Source: Mallotus nudiflorus (Eukaryota; Streptophyta; Magnoliopsida; Malpighiales; Euphorbiaceae). From it: a stretch of DNA of 64,000 bases. The position numbers and the translations under genes are program-made. The DNA lies in contig CANTUR010000142.1 in assembly GCA_947683625.1 (NCBI GenBank), positions 2,563,501 to 2,627,500 on the forward strand, given 5' to 3'. How positions within the stretch are numbered: position 1 is the stretch's first letter; every line of letters starts with the position of its first letter. Below, piece by piece: positions 35,693 through 48,056 of this stretch. The notes under the pieces were generated by a model. The model was not told the DNA's origin, ran no database searches, and saw nothing but the letters and a program-made list of their open reading frames with translations.

Positions 35693-37019
35693 TTCTTTTG
35701 CTTTAGCCACTAAACCCTTCACCTTAAAAGTGGGATTATTGTATGTTTTTTTTCTTGAAATGACTTGCTAAAACTTAGCACTTGCTCTAGGAATTGAAAA
35801 GTGCCCAAAGCATCTATGTTTTTACAATGAGTGGTTTAATTGTTAAACATGATTTTTTCCCATCTTTTGAAATCTTCAACATAAATGGATAGCCCTTCTC
35901 ATTCTAACATTCTGTAACCATATTCAAAGGCTCATTAGGATTTAATTTTAGCCTATATCCAAAAATATAGCATATTTTAATATTACCTCCCTTGCTTCTT
36001 TAGTATTAGCAAAGGTCATTCCAAGCATTAAATTACCTTGGCCAAGGTGTGCATTATATATGACCCTCTCTGTGGGTGGTTCAGAATCATCTTGTCTTGA
36101 GTTATCAAAGGAGTCATCATCGCTAGGATCACACTCTTCCTCTTCCTCATATTCTCTAAGATATTCCTCAGGAGCCACATAATTATTTCCATGTATATTA
36201 GTCTATACATGACTACTACCCCCTACATTTGATACAAATTCAATGTCTTATGCATTTTCAAAGGACATTACATTTTTAGTGAAAGGTACAGCTCTAGGTC
36301 TAAGTGTAAGTGTAATTTCAAAGGAAGTTGCATTAGCATTTGAACATTAAGTAACTATAAATCTCAATATTAAAATCTGATATAGACTCAGACCAATTTC
36401 CTTAAAAATATATAGTTCAATGTTCAAATGTACCTTATCCTCTGTTTCATTAATATGCCTACCCCTATTTCATTAATATTTTTCCTAATTGATTTAATCA
36501 CATTATTAACAACTTCTTCTCTTATTAGCAATCCCTTTATCAACTACTTTTTCCCTAATAGTAGTCTCCCAACTAATCTCTAATACTTGAGGCATACACA
36601 ATGAGGTATCCACATCATAATCAACATAAAAATTCGATTTCACTTACCTATAAGTATTTGCTAATTTAATTTAAAATTTTTCTCATTGTATTATCATCAT
36701 GCACTAAAAATAAGCCATCCTTTAATTCTTTTCCAGGTTTAAGCAAAAATATTTTCTCAATTGCCCTAAAGCCATACATGTTTTGGTATCTAAATAACAA
36801 GTCTTAATAACATAAGAAATAAGGATTGAAGTCATACATTATTTCAGTATCACCATCAATGTGTTGAAGCTTATCATCAATATACTTCCAAGTACCGGCA
36901 AAATGAAAACAATATTCATAGTATATGCCATTGTTGAAAACAAAACAAAAAACAATATCACCATCAACACAAAAATGATATAAAAAAGCACATTTTTTTA
37001 CATAAAATAAAACATGCAA
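35693..37019 (-). pseudogene. MULE transposase remnant, N-terminal part
   Basis: Minus strand. An N-terminal piece with FAGTWKYIDDKLQHIDGD (about 36830-36900) resembles the start of MuDR-type proteins. An acidic linker EYEEEEECDPSDDDS follows (about 36100-36160), then the DNA-binding part with LGMTFANTKEAREVILKYA (about 35965-36025). Degenerate NEKGYPFMLKISKDG and HFKKK segments continue down to 35693. Stops and a frameshift near 35955 are present, and probable introns separate the pieces. No terminal inverted repeats of the parent MULE were found. Confidence 0.8.
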
Positions 37020-37498
37020 TTACATTTAACTACAACCTTTGGACTGCTAGTGAAAATGATAGGACTTCCTTTTTTATCCCTCCATTAACACCTAAATGAC
37101 AATGGTAATTATTAGGATAAGTTTGTAATTTGATTGAATGTTAGGGTTAGAACAAATAGCAAAATGAATATTTTAAACGTAGTTGGGAGAGTTAATATAG
37201 AAGAAAGCACCAAAATTTTCTTCTAAAATAACATTAATCATACGTGGAACATATAGGCTCTATTCCTTCTCATATGACTGGCATGTCAAATGCAGAGGTA
37301 ATGACCATCTATTTGAAATTCACTCCATCATTTATAAGGTGCTAAAAAAATTATTTTGATCATTAACCTAATATATTTGGATAAAAAAGAAAGAAAGAAA
37401 GGGGCATATATGGTCCTAAGGCAAAACATGAGGGGCAAAAATGCACTTTTACCCTTTTTTATACACCAACCAAGTGCTATTCAACTGGATAGAAAGAA

Positions 37499-39568
37499 GG
37501 CCAAATGGTCAAATTAGACTCTTAACTTTGGGCCAAAATTTGCTTTGGACCTTGATTTTTTTTGTTCCTAACTAGAACTTTATGTCTCAAATTCATCTCA
37601 AACAGGACCCTGCCTTAATAGAATGACAAACTAACGTTAAATTGACCTGAGCTGGCACTATAGACCGATATGTATTAGCTTACTCAATAGCAGACTCCTG
37701 TTGACTCCTCCTCATCTTTTCTTTTCTTCTTTCCTAAAATTCAAGAACATATATAACAAACAATTCCTTATCCATCTTTCCAAATTCATTCATTTTTTAA
37801 GAATTCCATATTCATTGTGATGGACTGGTGAAATTGCAACCACTATCACAAACATTATCTGAAATCACAAAATTAAAAGTATATGTTGAGTTTAATTTTT
37901 TTAAGTAAAAACTTGATCAGGAACAAAAAAAAAATCCTACATAAAGGAAAATAGTGAAATAAAAGTCGTGTTCTCTTTCTCATTGTCTTCCTCATCATCA
38001 TCATCATTTTTTTTCTTCTTCTTCATTGCTAAAATATAGCCCATTTAAAAAAAAAATTCAAGAACACATATTTCAACAAAACAAAAAATTTGAAAAAAAA
38101 AAAAGCTCAAAGGATATATATATTTCCATAAAAATAAGAAGAGAATGACCTTTCTCTTAGATAAAAAAACACAATGAGGAAAAATCTAAAAAAACATTCA
38201 AGTAATAAATCCAATAACAAACCATAAAGGAATATATTATCAAATGAATTATATACATAGAAAATTAAACTAAGTACACAGTAATTAAATTATATATCCT
38301 ACATAATCATTTAATTAAAAACCATACAATAATTCAATATTTATCATAAAAATATAGATTTGTTGTATAAGCTAGTGATAGATATTGCAAAACAATTGCA
38401 AGATATTCATATATCTCATCTTTTGGGTACAAGAACTACTCTTTTAAAGCTTTTGAAATACTCATTGCTTCATTTGCATGGAAATCCTTTTGTAGCTTGT
38501 GATCTTTGTTTCTTTATAACTTCCCTTTTGTGATCATGATCTACCATTCAGCACCATAAATAAAAAAAAAAAAAGAAAAAAAAAATCATATATAACATAT
38601 AAAAAAGAACAAGAAAAAAAAAACAAGAACACAAAGAAATCATAGGGTACTACTTTTTAGGGAAAATAAGATGATAAGCGATTTCAAAAATAAAAGAGGG
38701 GTAGGCTATGAGTTTCATGGAGTTTTTCATAGGCTATATATATATATATATATATATAGGAGGTTGTGATTAAGTAGGAAAGAAAAACGAGAAGAAGGAA
38801 AGAAGGGGTTTTTATGTTGATTTGGAATTTTTATGGAAAGAGACAAAAAGAAAAATAACAGGAGTCTGCTATTGTGTAAGAGGTTTATTTTATTTTGGGC
38901 CATATTTTATTTTGATACTAAATTTTTAATTTTTTTCTTTTCAGTTTTAAAAATTTTATTTTTGTTTTAAGTTAAAGTATCTCAAATATATCAGATAAAA
39001 TTTAGCATACATGACAGTCAAAATAAGTATATTTTTAGTATATTCATCATGTAAGTATCCCATTAAGTAGTTTGATTGCTTTGTGGGCTCCATAAAATAA
39101 ATTTTGTAAAATTTTTATTTTATAGGATCCACAAGCAAATTTTGTTTTATGAGGCCAATACGATGATTAAACTGTTTAATGAGATATTTACAAGGTAAAT
39201 ACACCAAAAATATGTTTATTCCAGTTACTACGTATGTTAAATTTGATCGGATATATTCAAGATACTTTAACTTGAAACAAAAATAGAATTTTTAAAACTG
39301 AAAGAAAAAAATTAAAATTTTAGTACTAAAATGAAACATAGTCCAAAATTATGGTACCAACGGTGCAACAAACCTATTGAGTAGACTAATAAAAGTGGAC
39401 CCACACTGCCACCTCAGTCTAACATAACGTTGGTTAGTAATTCCGTTCAAGTAAGGTCTTATTTGAGACGAATTTGAGACATAGAGTTTCAGTTGGGAAT
39501 AAAAAAAATATCAAGGTCCTAAACAGACTTTGGCCTACAGTTACGGGTCCAATTTGACCCTTTGGTCC
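37499..39568. mobile_element. Non-autonomous inverted-repeat element G, Mutator-like
   Basis: Arms of about 200 bases: 37499-37705 reads GGCCAAATGGTCAAATT inward, and 39374-39568 is its diverged reverse complement (GGACCAAAGGGTCAAATT). The inner end of the right arm (ACAGGAGTCTGCTATTG, 38858-38874) is cut off by a nested element. Without that insert the unit is about 1.57 kb. The interior is AT-rich with no coding. A-rich flanks (TAGAAAGAA left, AGTAAGAAA right) give no clear target duplication. Long arms suggest Mutator type. Confidence 0.7.
38879..39373. mobile_element. Nested fold-back element H
   Basis: A roughly 490 bp sequence whose two halves are inverted copies (arms about 235 bases, centre near 39125), for example TTTTGATACTAAATTTT against its complement near 39320. 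Flanks CTATTGTGTA (38869-38878) and CTATTGAGTA (39374-39383) look like a 9-10 bp target duplication, which fits a Mutator-type MITE. Confidence 0.7.
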
Positions 39569-39569
39569 A

Positions 39570-42000
39570 GTAAGAAAAAATTGAAAAAAGAGTTAAATTA
39601 CCAATATGAGCCAAGTCAAACACACAATTTTCATTCGTGGCTTGTCCCCCTTTATTCTTTCAGCTTTGATTTTCTCTTTTCTCTTTTCATTTATGTCTTG
39701 TTTTTTTTTGTCTTTCTTTTCATTCCTTAACTTCGGCGTTTTATATTTTTTTTTATAATTTTTTATCTATTTATTATTTATGAAAACATCTTTAATTTTA
39801 GTTAATTGTATGTATTTATTTAATTTATATATTTTAAATAATTTAATTTAGATTCTAAATAATAATTTTTTTAATTTTAAAACTTACTATTATTTACAAT
39901 ATAAAAATTAAGCTAATTAAACTAAAAATTACTCATAATTTTCAATAATTATTTTTTTCATAATTATTTAGAATTTAAAAATTAAACTAATTAAAGTAAA
40001 TATTACATATAGTATTCAATAATTATTTTTCAATAAAAATAACAAAAATATTATGAAATATATTGAATAAAATTTTATTTATGTTATTGATATTAATAAA
40101 GTAAAAATTATATTTATGGTTTTAATTTTATTATTAATGATAAAAAAAATAAAAAAACAACAAACATAAAAAACAATCAACAAACATCAACAATTGCAAA
40201 TTTTTTGTTGCTTTTCTTGCTTTTAGTTGATTTCTATTGTTTTCAATTGTTTTTGTTTGTTGATTTTTGTTGAAAATAAAAAAAATAACAACAAATAACA
40301 ATAAAAATTTTGAAATATCTCAAAAATTTATTATTTTTATCAATAACAAGTAAAAATTTTATTTATGGCCTTAATTTTATTATTAATAATGAAAAATAAT
40401 TTAAAAAGCAATAAAAAATCAACAATTGTAAAATTTTATTGATTTTTATTTTTTTGGGTTTTAGTTGTTGTTTTTAGTTTTTGTTGTTGTTTCAGTTTGT
40501 TGATTTTTTTTTTATAGTTTTTTTTGCATATTTTTTTTGTTGATGTTGCAAATACATCATAAAAACTATAAACTTGTTACTGATCAATAACTATCAAATA
40601 ATTTTTTTAAAAAAAAAGTTGTCAGACTTTTTAATAAAAAAAAATAAAATAAAATCCTTAATTTTTAAGAATATAAAAGGAGAAAAATTTGCTCATTTTT
40701 TGTTGTTATAACAATTGAAGTTATTTATTGTTTGGTTTAACAACAATTGAAGATATTTAGTTCATAATTTTTCATTTGAAAAAAAAAAGTTTTAAGAGAA
40801 AAAAAATATTAAGAATAAAATGAAAACAGAACCTTAAAAATAAAAAAAAAATGTTGAGCAAAAAAAATTGAGAAAAAAAGATGAAGACATTATAAACAAA
40901 TGCTAAGAAAAGAAAAGAAAAAGATAAATATAGTAGCATAATAATAGAAAAAAATATTGAGAAAAAAATTGTATAAAGTAAAAAAATTGTTGAAAAAAAG
41001 TATAAAGTAAAAAAAATTAAAAAAATCAGTAAAAAGGAAAAAAAATATTGGAAAAAAAACAACCCTAAAATGAGAGTTACAAGGAAAGCGGTATATATTT
41101 AAAAAGAAAAAATTAAGTTTTAAAATTTTTAAATTCAACTATATTTTTTATTTTTTATTTTTAATATATTTATTTAAAAAACCCTTGAGAAAACACTTCA
41201 AAATTTGACTTGTCTCAACCTCATCCTCTTCAGAGCTCTTACATAGCTGGCTGATTTTGCAATGAATACATCTTCTGGCACTTTTTCTGTTCACAAACTC
41301 TAAAAATTAAAGATAGAATGGTGCAGTGTTGTCAGCAGGGAAGGCGTGCTGCCGCTGAGCCGATTTCATTTTATTTTTAAAAAGATTATTTAATTATTAT
41401 TTTTTTAAAAAAATTGAGATAATATCGATGTAAATGTTAAAAAATAAAAAAAAAATTAATTAATTAATTGATTTTTTTTATTCGATTGGAATGGAACAAG
41501 TCGAGATTTATTGACAATACCGTAGAGAGTAGCAACCCTCCTTACGAATTGTTCACCACAAAAATGACAAATAACATGAAATATTAGTGGATGAGCCTTC
41601 AGGAACTCAAAACCCTCTTACTCCTCACTCTAAAAAAAAAAATTGTTTTTTCTATGGTAATTGAGAGCCTAAGAGACATGAAATAGATAGTGATATCAAA
41701 AGCAGTAGTGTAGTAATACTAGAAAGTCCTTAGTTTGCGCCCTATTTGAGACTAAAACTAATGCAGGTTTCTTGGGACATTTTTTTTTTTTTTTGAAAAA
41801 TGAAGCAATCTACATCTTTCCCAACTCATTTTCAATTCAACAAACAAAGCAGTTGGAGTCTGAACCACTTTAACTTTTAGGTAGTTTGCATATGCCAGGG
41901 AAAATTATTATTTAACGAATGATACAAAATAAACGCACAAAAAAGAGTTGAAATTAAGAAAATAGAAATCCTAAGACCATCCCATCCATACGGTTAACAT
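39570..42000. other. AT-rich region with a local duplication, no gene seen
   Basis: About 40085-40300 and 40343-40560 are diverged direct copies (both start AAAATT-TATTTATGG then TTAATTTTATTATTAAT). Each is rich in CAACAA and TTGTTG runs that could fold on themselves. 40770-41070 is A-rich low complexity. 41200-41900 holds nothing I can identify. Confidence 0.5.
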
Positions 42001-43000
42001 CTAAAGTGAGAGGTTCGAACCAGTCAAAGAAGACAAACGGCCCACAGAAATATATTTTGGCACATATATCACATCACCAAAAGTCCTTATCTTACCATCA
42101 TACATCTTCACTTTCACATTACCAATACCCTCAACTTCTAGTTTCTCGCCATTGAGAAGTGTTACAAACTCTCCCCTACTCTCCTGGAATGTATCAAACC
42201 AATATCTATTTGAACAAAAATGAAATGCGTACCTGGTGCTAAAAAACCAGGAATATTTGAACAAATACTTGTCTTCTTTTAACCTTGCTGCATTGCCATC
42301 AAGGTCCATTGGTTTTGCGCTATCTTCACCTTCCCCTTCGTTCTCATCTCCATTGCCCAATTGCTCCCTTTTCAATGTTGTTTCACAATCTCTTTCTCGA
42401 CTTGTCGCGTCTGCTTGAATTTCCAGCTTCACTGCTTCCACGCCTCTCTATGATATGTGCTTTTATCATATCCATGGACAACTGCAGCTCATCAGAGTCA
42501 TAATTAATTACCAAACCCTCCCCGTCACTAGGCAAAGTAGCCAAAAACAAACACGCCTGCAGCTCATCAGGCAAAACAATCTCCAAACTACTCAATTCAT
42601 TCACAACATTTTGAAAAGCATTCAAGTGCTTATCCATACAATCCCCATCCTTATACCGCAAATCAACAAGTTTCCTCATCAAATTCACTCTCTTCACATT
42701 GGTTTTGCTCGCAAAAAAGAGACTCCAATTGCATCCATAAAGAATGTGCATTTGTTTCCACAGACACAAGATTAAAAACACTATCATCAATCCACTGCAG
42801 ATTCAAAGAAACAGCTTTTTGAACCCAACAGCACCCATTCTTTATCAGACATATCAGAGGGTTTAGCTTCATACCCTTTCACGGGATCATACAATTCTGC
42901 AGAATGCAAAAGTTGCTCCTTCTTGGCTTCCAAATCGCGTAGTTAAACGATGTCAATGCAAACATGTCTCTAGCTAATTTATCCATCAAGAACCACACAC
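42001..43000 (-). pseudogene. Ty1/copia gag-protease remnant
   Basis: Minus strand from an ATG near 42990: MDKLARDMFALTSFNYAIWK (DUF4219-like start), then SLNLQWIDDSVFNLV and LWMQLESLF (gag UBN2-type, about 42680-42830). LVDLRYKDGDCMDKHLNAFQ, LPDELQACLFLATLP and MIKAHIIERRGSS (about 42430-42670) follow. The protease/pre-integrase part has YWFDTFQES, LEVEGIGNVKVKMYDG and VIYVPK (about 42020-42220); the D-[ST]-G site itself is lost. Frameshifts separate the pieces. No integrase, RT or LTRs were found. Confidence 0.82.
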
Positions 43001-45419
43001 AAATTCAACAGTTCCTGCAAAATATATTTATATATATATATATGTGTGTGTGTGTGTATATATCAAGCCAACAAATCAATTCCAAACTAACAAACCCAAT
43101 ATTAGTTTCATCGTCACAAACGATTTTATGCATTAATCACACTAAAAGGGTTTTAGGTTTCAGTAACTGTTACCTGCAAAAAGGGGGTCACCAAAAAAAA
43201 TAAAGAGCAGCTTTTTGCACGACACGAACAGAAACAGCGTACCAGTTAAGCTTTTTCAAATTTGGAAAGCTAAAACTAAATTAGTGAGCTTTGCTTTGGG
43301 ACTGCTTTATAGATCTTGCTTCACCGGCATAAGTTAATGGGATAATACATAAAATATAGGGGTTTTCACAAAAATGTCCAAAAAATAGAGAGCATTAACA
43401 TCAAATACCCTCTTTTTTCTTAAAATTACACAAGTGTTTTTTTGGTTTTGCTTTCTAACTTCGGTTTCTGCTGCAATTTTTCTGTCAATTATATTCATCC
43501 ATTGTTTCATTATTTTATAACTTTTTAGCGCAATAAATTTTTCTAGGTTTCACTCAATTTCTCATTTTCAAAGCTTATTATCAGGTAATCTTGATTTTTT
43601 TTTTATGAATTTGAGTTATGAGGTTGATTTTGCACTCTGTGTTGGATAAAGATTGTTTCTTTCTTATTTTTGTTTTGTGGGTTTTTTATGTGGATGAGAC
43701 AACATTTAAGTTTATAGATGAATTTGATAAAGCGAGCATGCGCATTTGAATTTTAAATGAATATTCATGACGACACTGATTGATCCATGAGGTTTATAAA
43801 ATATCAAATCGAAACTGATTAAGAAAATTATAACGAGTGTTACATATTTTGTTTATAGTAATTCACCTTTGGGCCAAAATTTCTTTATTTAGGCTCTTAA
43901 ATTTGATATTAAAGTTTATGTTTTTTTTTTTTTAGAATTTTTTTGTTTTTTCCTTTTTTGGTTTTAGGGTTTTTTCCCTAAACACTGGTTATTTACCTCC
44001 TTAAGTTGTTTTGAAACAGTTTTGATTAATTAAAAATAAATTATATACGTAATTCTTTCAATTTCTTTGGTATTTTTTGAACCAATATGGTTTTGGTTTA
44101 TTATTTTCGGATATTCTTAAAATCAATGAATTCAATTCTTTCTTAAGGCTTATGCTACATCAGGATTTAACAATGTTTATAAATTTTATCTTTGAGGTTA
44201 AATGTTATGTTTAGTTTCTTCAAATAGATGTTCTGCTAACTGGGGCTTATTTCCGATTCTTTTAGCTTTAGCTAACGGTCTTTTGTGTATATTTTTTATT
44301 TTTGAATTTGATATAACGGTGATGTGTGTGATCAAATGTCCAAAAGAAGATCATTTTTAAATTTGCCTACATAAATTTAGAAAGAATTCTTGGGTTTTGA
44401 TTTACTTTGAGGTTTATGAGATTCTTATTTCAATGTATATTCTTTTTTACTTTTTTTATTTTTTTTATTTACATGATATGAAAGGAATTGTACTCTAGTT
44501 TTTTTTCAATATAACTACGTCCTGTAGTTACAATTCTAATAGAGTCACTTTATTTAAGAAATATCAAATTTATTGTCATTTAAGTCAATAAATGTTGATG
44601 AGAATATATTTTATTTGAATTTTTTTATTCAAATTAATTACTGAATCAATCATGGATTTTTTTTGTTTATTTGTGGCCATTAACCATTAAGTTGACATTA
44701 AGTTAGTGTTCACCAACACTAACCACTCAAGTTGACACTGCGTTGGCTTTCGTCATTCTAAATTTTCATGGTATGGCTTTGTCATTCTGAATTTTCATGG
44801 CATGGCAATTGATAATGTGAGTGGTTTATGAAAGGTTTTAAAAAAAAAGATAAAATGGTATTGTTTTTTGAAATTGAAAAGCCTAACTAATTCAATTTTG
44901 ATTGATTTGGACACTAACAAATTCTCCATAATTAAGACCCAAAAAACAAGAATATAATTATACCTTCGTTCTTAATTTTTTAAAATTTTCTGTGGATAAA
45001 AAAAATTAAATTAAAATTTTGCTAATTTTGTTTATCACCAATTTTGTGACACAAGAAGTTTAAAAAAAATAACAATTATACTTAAAAACATTATATTTTT
45101 TTAATATTATTCATGTATGATACAATCAAAATAGTATATTATATGAATATTATAAGTTCATGGAATTGTTGAGATAATTAGTATTGTTTGATTTGTTGAT
45201 AATTTAATTGGAGATTTTCTTTCTTTGAGAATTTTACATATTCTTAGTGGTCTAAATTTTTTTTTTTGGAACAAATAAAGAAGGGTTCTTTGATTTACAA
45301 GTTAAAGATGTCTAAATTAATAGAAAAATAGAGTAATTTTGTGTTAAATGATTAAAAATTGGGTTTATATTATCCAATTGTGTTAAATTTTTGTTGGACA
45401 ACAAGCTTACGAAATAATA
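43000..45419. other. AT-rich region, no gene seen
   Basis: A short TA/TG microsatellite lies at 43025-43060. Two tandem copies of a 29-30 bp unit, GGCTTT-GTCATTCT-AATTTTCATGG, lie at 44745-44804. Nothing else recognisable. Confidence 0.5.
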
Positions 45420-45790
45420 AGAATGACACTTAAAAATAATATGTTATTTGAATATTATTCATCTATTATAGAAATAAAACAGTACGTTATCTTAATATTA
45501 TAAGTATATGACACTCAAAACAATATATTATATTAATATTATTAGTATTTGAAACTCAAAATAGTATTTAAAACTCAAAACAGTATCTAAAAATTAAAAA
45601 CGGTGTCTTAAACTCATAAATGTTATATATTTTCTAAATATTATTCATCTATGACACACTTGCTATTTTCTGAATATTATTTATATCTGAAACTCAAAAT
45701 AGTATTTGAGACTTAAAACAATATTGGAAACTTAAAACAGTATCTGAAAAATAAAAATGATATCTCAAACTTATAAATACAATAATAAAT
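45420..45790. repeat. Degenerate minisatellite
   Basis: About a dozen imperfect copies of GAAACTCAAAATAGTATCT-like units of roughly 19-22 bases, mixed with two longer ATATTATTCATCTATGACAC-like units. Confidence 0.6.
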
Positions 45791-46730
45791 TTCAAATATA
45801 ATTGTATTCAATTCAATTAATTTGAATCAAAGTGCCATCATTTTTCAAATATATGAAACTTGAAATATTTTTCTTTTATTTATATTTTATTATTTGTATA
45901 TTTTAGTTTATTTTCTTGTATAAAATAATATTAGCCTAATAAATATATATAAATATACAAATTTATATTTCAAAATATTTTCTTAAAATATCTGAAACTT
46001 TAATTTTTTATTAAAACTAATATGAGTTGTATAATTTAAATATGTTAATTATAGTGTCTAAAAAAAGAGCATACCGCCTATATCAATACCCAAAACCAAA
46101 ACTTCAAAAAAAAAACTAAGAATAAAAAATTAAAAATAAACAAAAATTAAATTAAGGATAACAGAAAATAAGGAAAAGTAAAAATAAATAAAAAAGAGAG
46201 AAAAATAAAAAATAAATATAATGATAAAATGAAAAAATAAAGATAACAAAGAAAAAGAAAAAATAAAAACATATAAAAGAAAGAAAATTAAAAATTTTAA
46301 ATTTTAAAAAAGAAGGATAACATGAAATATGATAAAAAAAAAAAAGGAATGAAAACGAAAAAAGAAAATAAAAAGAGATAAAATTAAAAAATAAATATAA
46401 GGATAAAGTAAAAAAATGAAAAATAAAGATAACAAAGAAGAAAAAAATAATAAGGTGAAAGTAAAAATAAGAAAAAAAAATAAAAAGAACAGAAGTGAAA
46501 AATAAAAAAAATGGAAAGGAAAGAAGAAAACAAAAAGGAGAAAGGAAAAATAAAAAACCAACTAAGAAACCTAAAAAAACAAAGAAAAGTAGAAAAAAAA
46601 AAAAAAGCAAAATGGACACTTTTGAAAACAAAACCAAAAATATGGTATGTCATGAAAATTAAAAAAGGCACTCGTATAATTTATATAAAAGATAGACTAA
46701 ATGACTATAAATAAAATAAAAAATATGTCT
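45790..46730. other. A-rich low-complexity region
   Basis: 46140-46620 is built almost wholly of A, G and T on the plus strand with very few C. It has an internal direct duplication (46205-46262 resembles 46385-46450). Long Phe/Leu/Tyr readings on the minus strand are products of this composition, not genes. Confidence 0.6.
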
Positions 46731-46734
46731 AATT

Positions 46735-47965
46735 TTGTAAATTTTTCTAAAATATAGATAAAATTACAACCTACATAAAATATATAAATTATATCATGGA
46801 CCAATCCATATTGTAATATGGAGTAGGAATCTATTACATATGTGATTTTTTTTAACGTTTCTTTTTCTTTTTTATTTAATGCTTCATCTTCTTTCTTTTT
46901 TTAATGCACTTTTCTTATTCTTCTTCTTCTCCGATCACGGTTCACATCCAACGAATCTTCCTTTCACTAGCAATTCCTCTTGTGTATAACAATCTCTTCG
47001 CCTCTTTCTTTTATCTCAACAACTCCAACTCCATATTCTATTTCTTGATTTTTTTTTTCTCTCTTTCCTGATCGTCATAACAATCCATAGTTTTCTTGAT
47101 TTTCTTTTACACCCACTTGTCGATTTATTGATAATCACGAGAATCCATAATAATGGAGAGTAGGCCATTAGAGATCCCGCTTATCTCAGCCAAAGACATT
47201 AAAGATGCTAATATGTTGTCCAAGATGGATGTTTATGCTGAGGTTTCAATCAAAGGGGACCCTTACAATTCTAAGCAAAAACATAAGATTCCCATTGATA
47301 AAGATTGCGGGACCAATCCCAAATGAAATGATGCTTATATTCTTCTTCTTCTTTTTGTATTCTTGTTAGATTGAATTTTGACTACAAATTATTTTGTTAC
47401 ATTTGTTTAGTTTTATACATATAAATTCATTATTTGTAACGTAGAAATTCATATGTAATTGATTGAAGGTTCATGTGTTACTAAATAAAAATTAAATTGA
47501 ATGTGAATCTACAGGTGAATGTCAATGAATATGCAGATGAAGGTAAATGAATTTGTTGTAAATTCATTGATCTGCACTTACATATTCATTGAACTTACTA
47601 GCAAAGATCAATAAATCTGTAGCAGATTCATTGATTTTAACCTACAAATTCATTGATTTTCAATGAACATACAAGTGAACATTATTGAAGTTCATAATTT
47701 TGATTAATTAACCTATTAATTTTTACAAGTATAAAGAGACACAAATGCTATATTGTTTGAATCATTACTGGGGATACTCAAGGAGACACAATTATTGAAA
47801 ATGTTGTTGAAAGCTTACAATTTAATGTGAAAAAAAATGCGCATTTTTAATCTTGCATGTGTGATAGCGTCTGGTCCATATTGCAAAATGGTCAGAGGTT
47901 CATGATATAACAGTTGCATAAAATACATAAAATATAGGTACGATTATAACCTACACGATTTTTTT
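46735..47965. mobile_element. Pack-MULE-like element carrying a gene fragment
   Basis: The sequence around TATATCATGGACC at about 46785 and the reverse complement of 47865-47920 (TATATCATGAACC, GCAATATGGACC) form imperfect terminal inverted repeats. They enclose a C2-domain gene fragment with a pyrimidine-rich leader-like stretch. MULEs often capture host gene pieces in this way. No target duplication was identified and the repeats are diverged, so the boundaries are approximate. Confidence 0.5.
47153..47326 (+). pseudogene. C2-domain (SRC2-like) protein fragment
   Basis: 57 codons from ATG at 47153: MESRPLEIPLISAKDIKDAN, then a KMDVYAEVSIKGDP segment and a DKDCGTNPK end closed by TGA. This is the N-terminal beta-sandwich start of plant SRC2-type C2 proteins, small lipid-binding proteins linked to cold and stress responses. 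In the family the residue after NPK is Trp, so TGA is probably a TGG change. Similarity ends there, so at most the first exon or part of it is present. It lies between imperfect inverted repeats. Recognition as a C2 start is good; function is not expected. Confidence 0.8.
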
Positions 47966-48056
47966 ATTTTGTTTCAAGTTTACCTTTTTTCAACTGTGTT
48001 ATTATTTTCAGTCTCCTTTTTGTTTTCTCCATTTATTCGTTATCTCCTTTTCTTTA

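Noticed and set aside
43348..43420. AATACATAAAATATAGG and GAGAGCATTAACATC sequences resembling DNA transposon ends, with a similar stretch near 46050
   Set aside because: The two stretches are in direct, not inverted, orientation and short, and no duplication could be found, so no element is claimed.
46152..46637. 161-codon Phe-rich reading, and similar ones at 40772-41138
   Set aside because: Products of A-rich low-complexity DNA read on the minus strand.
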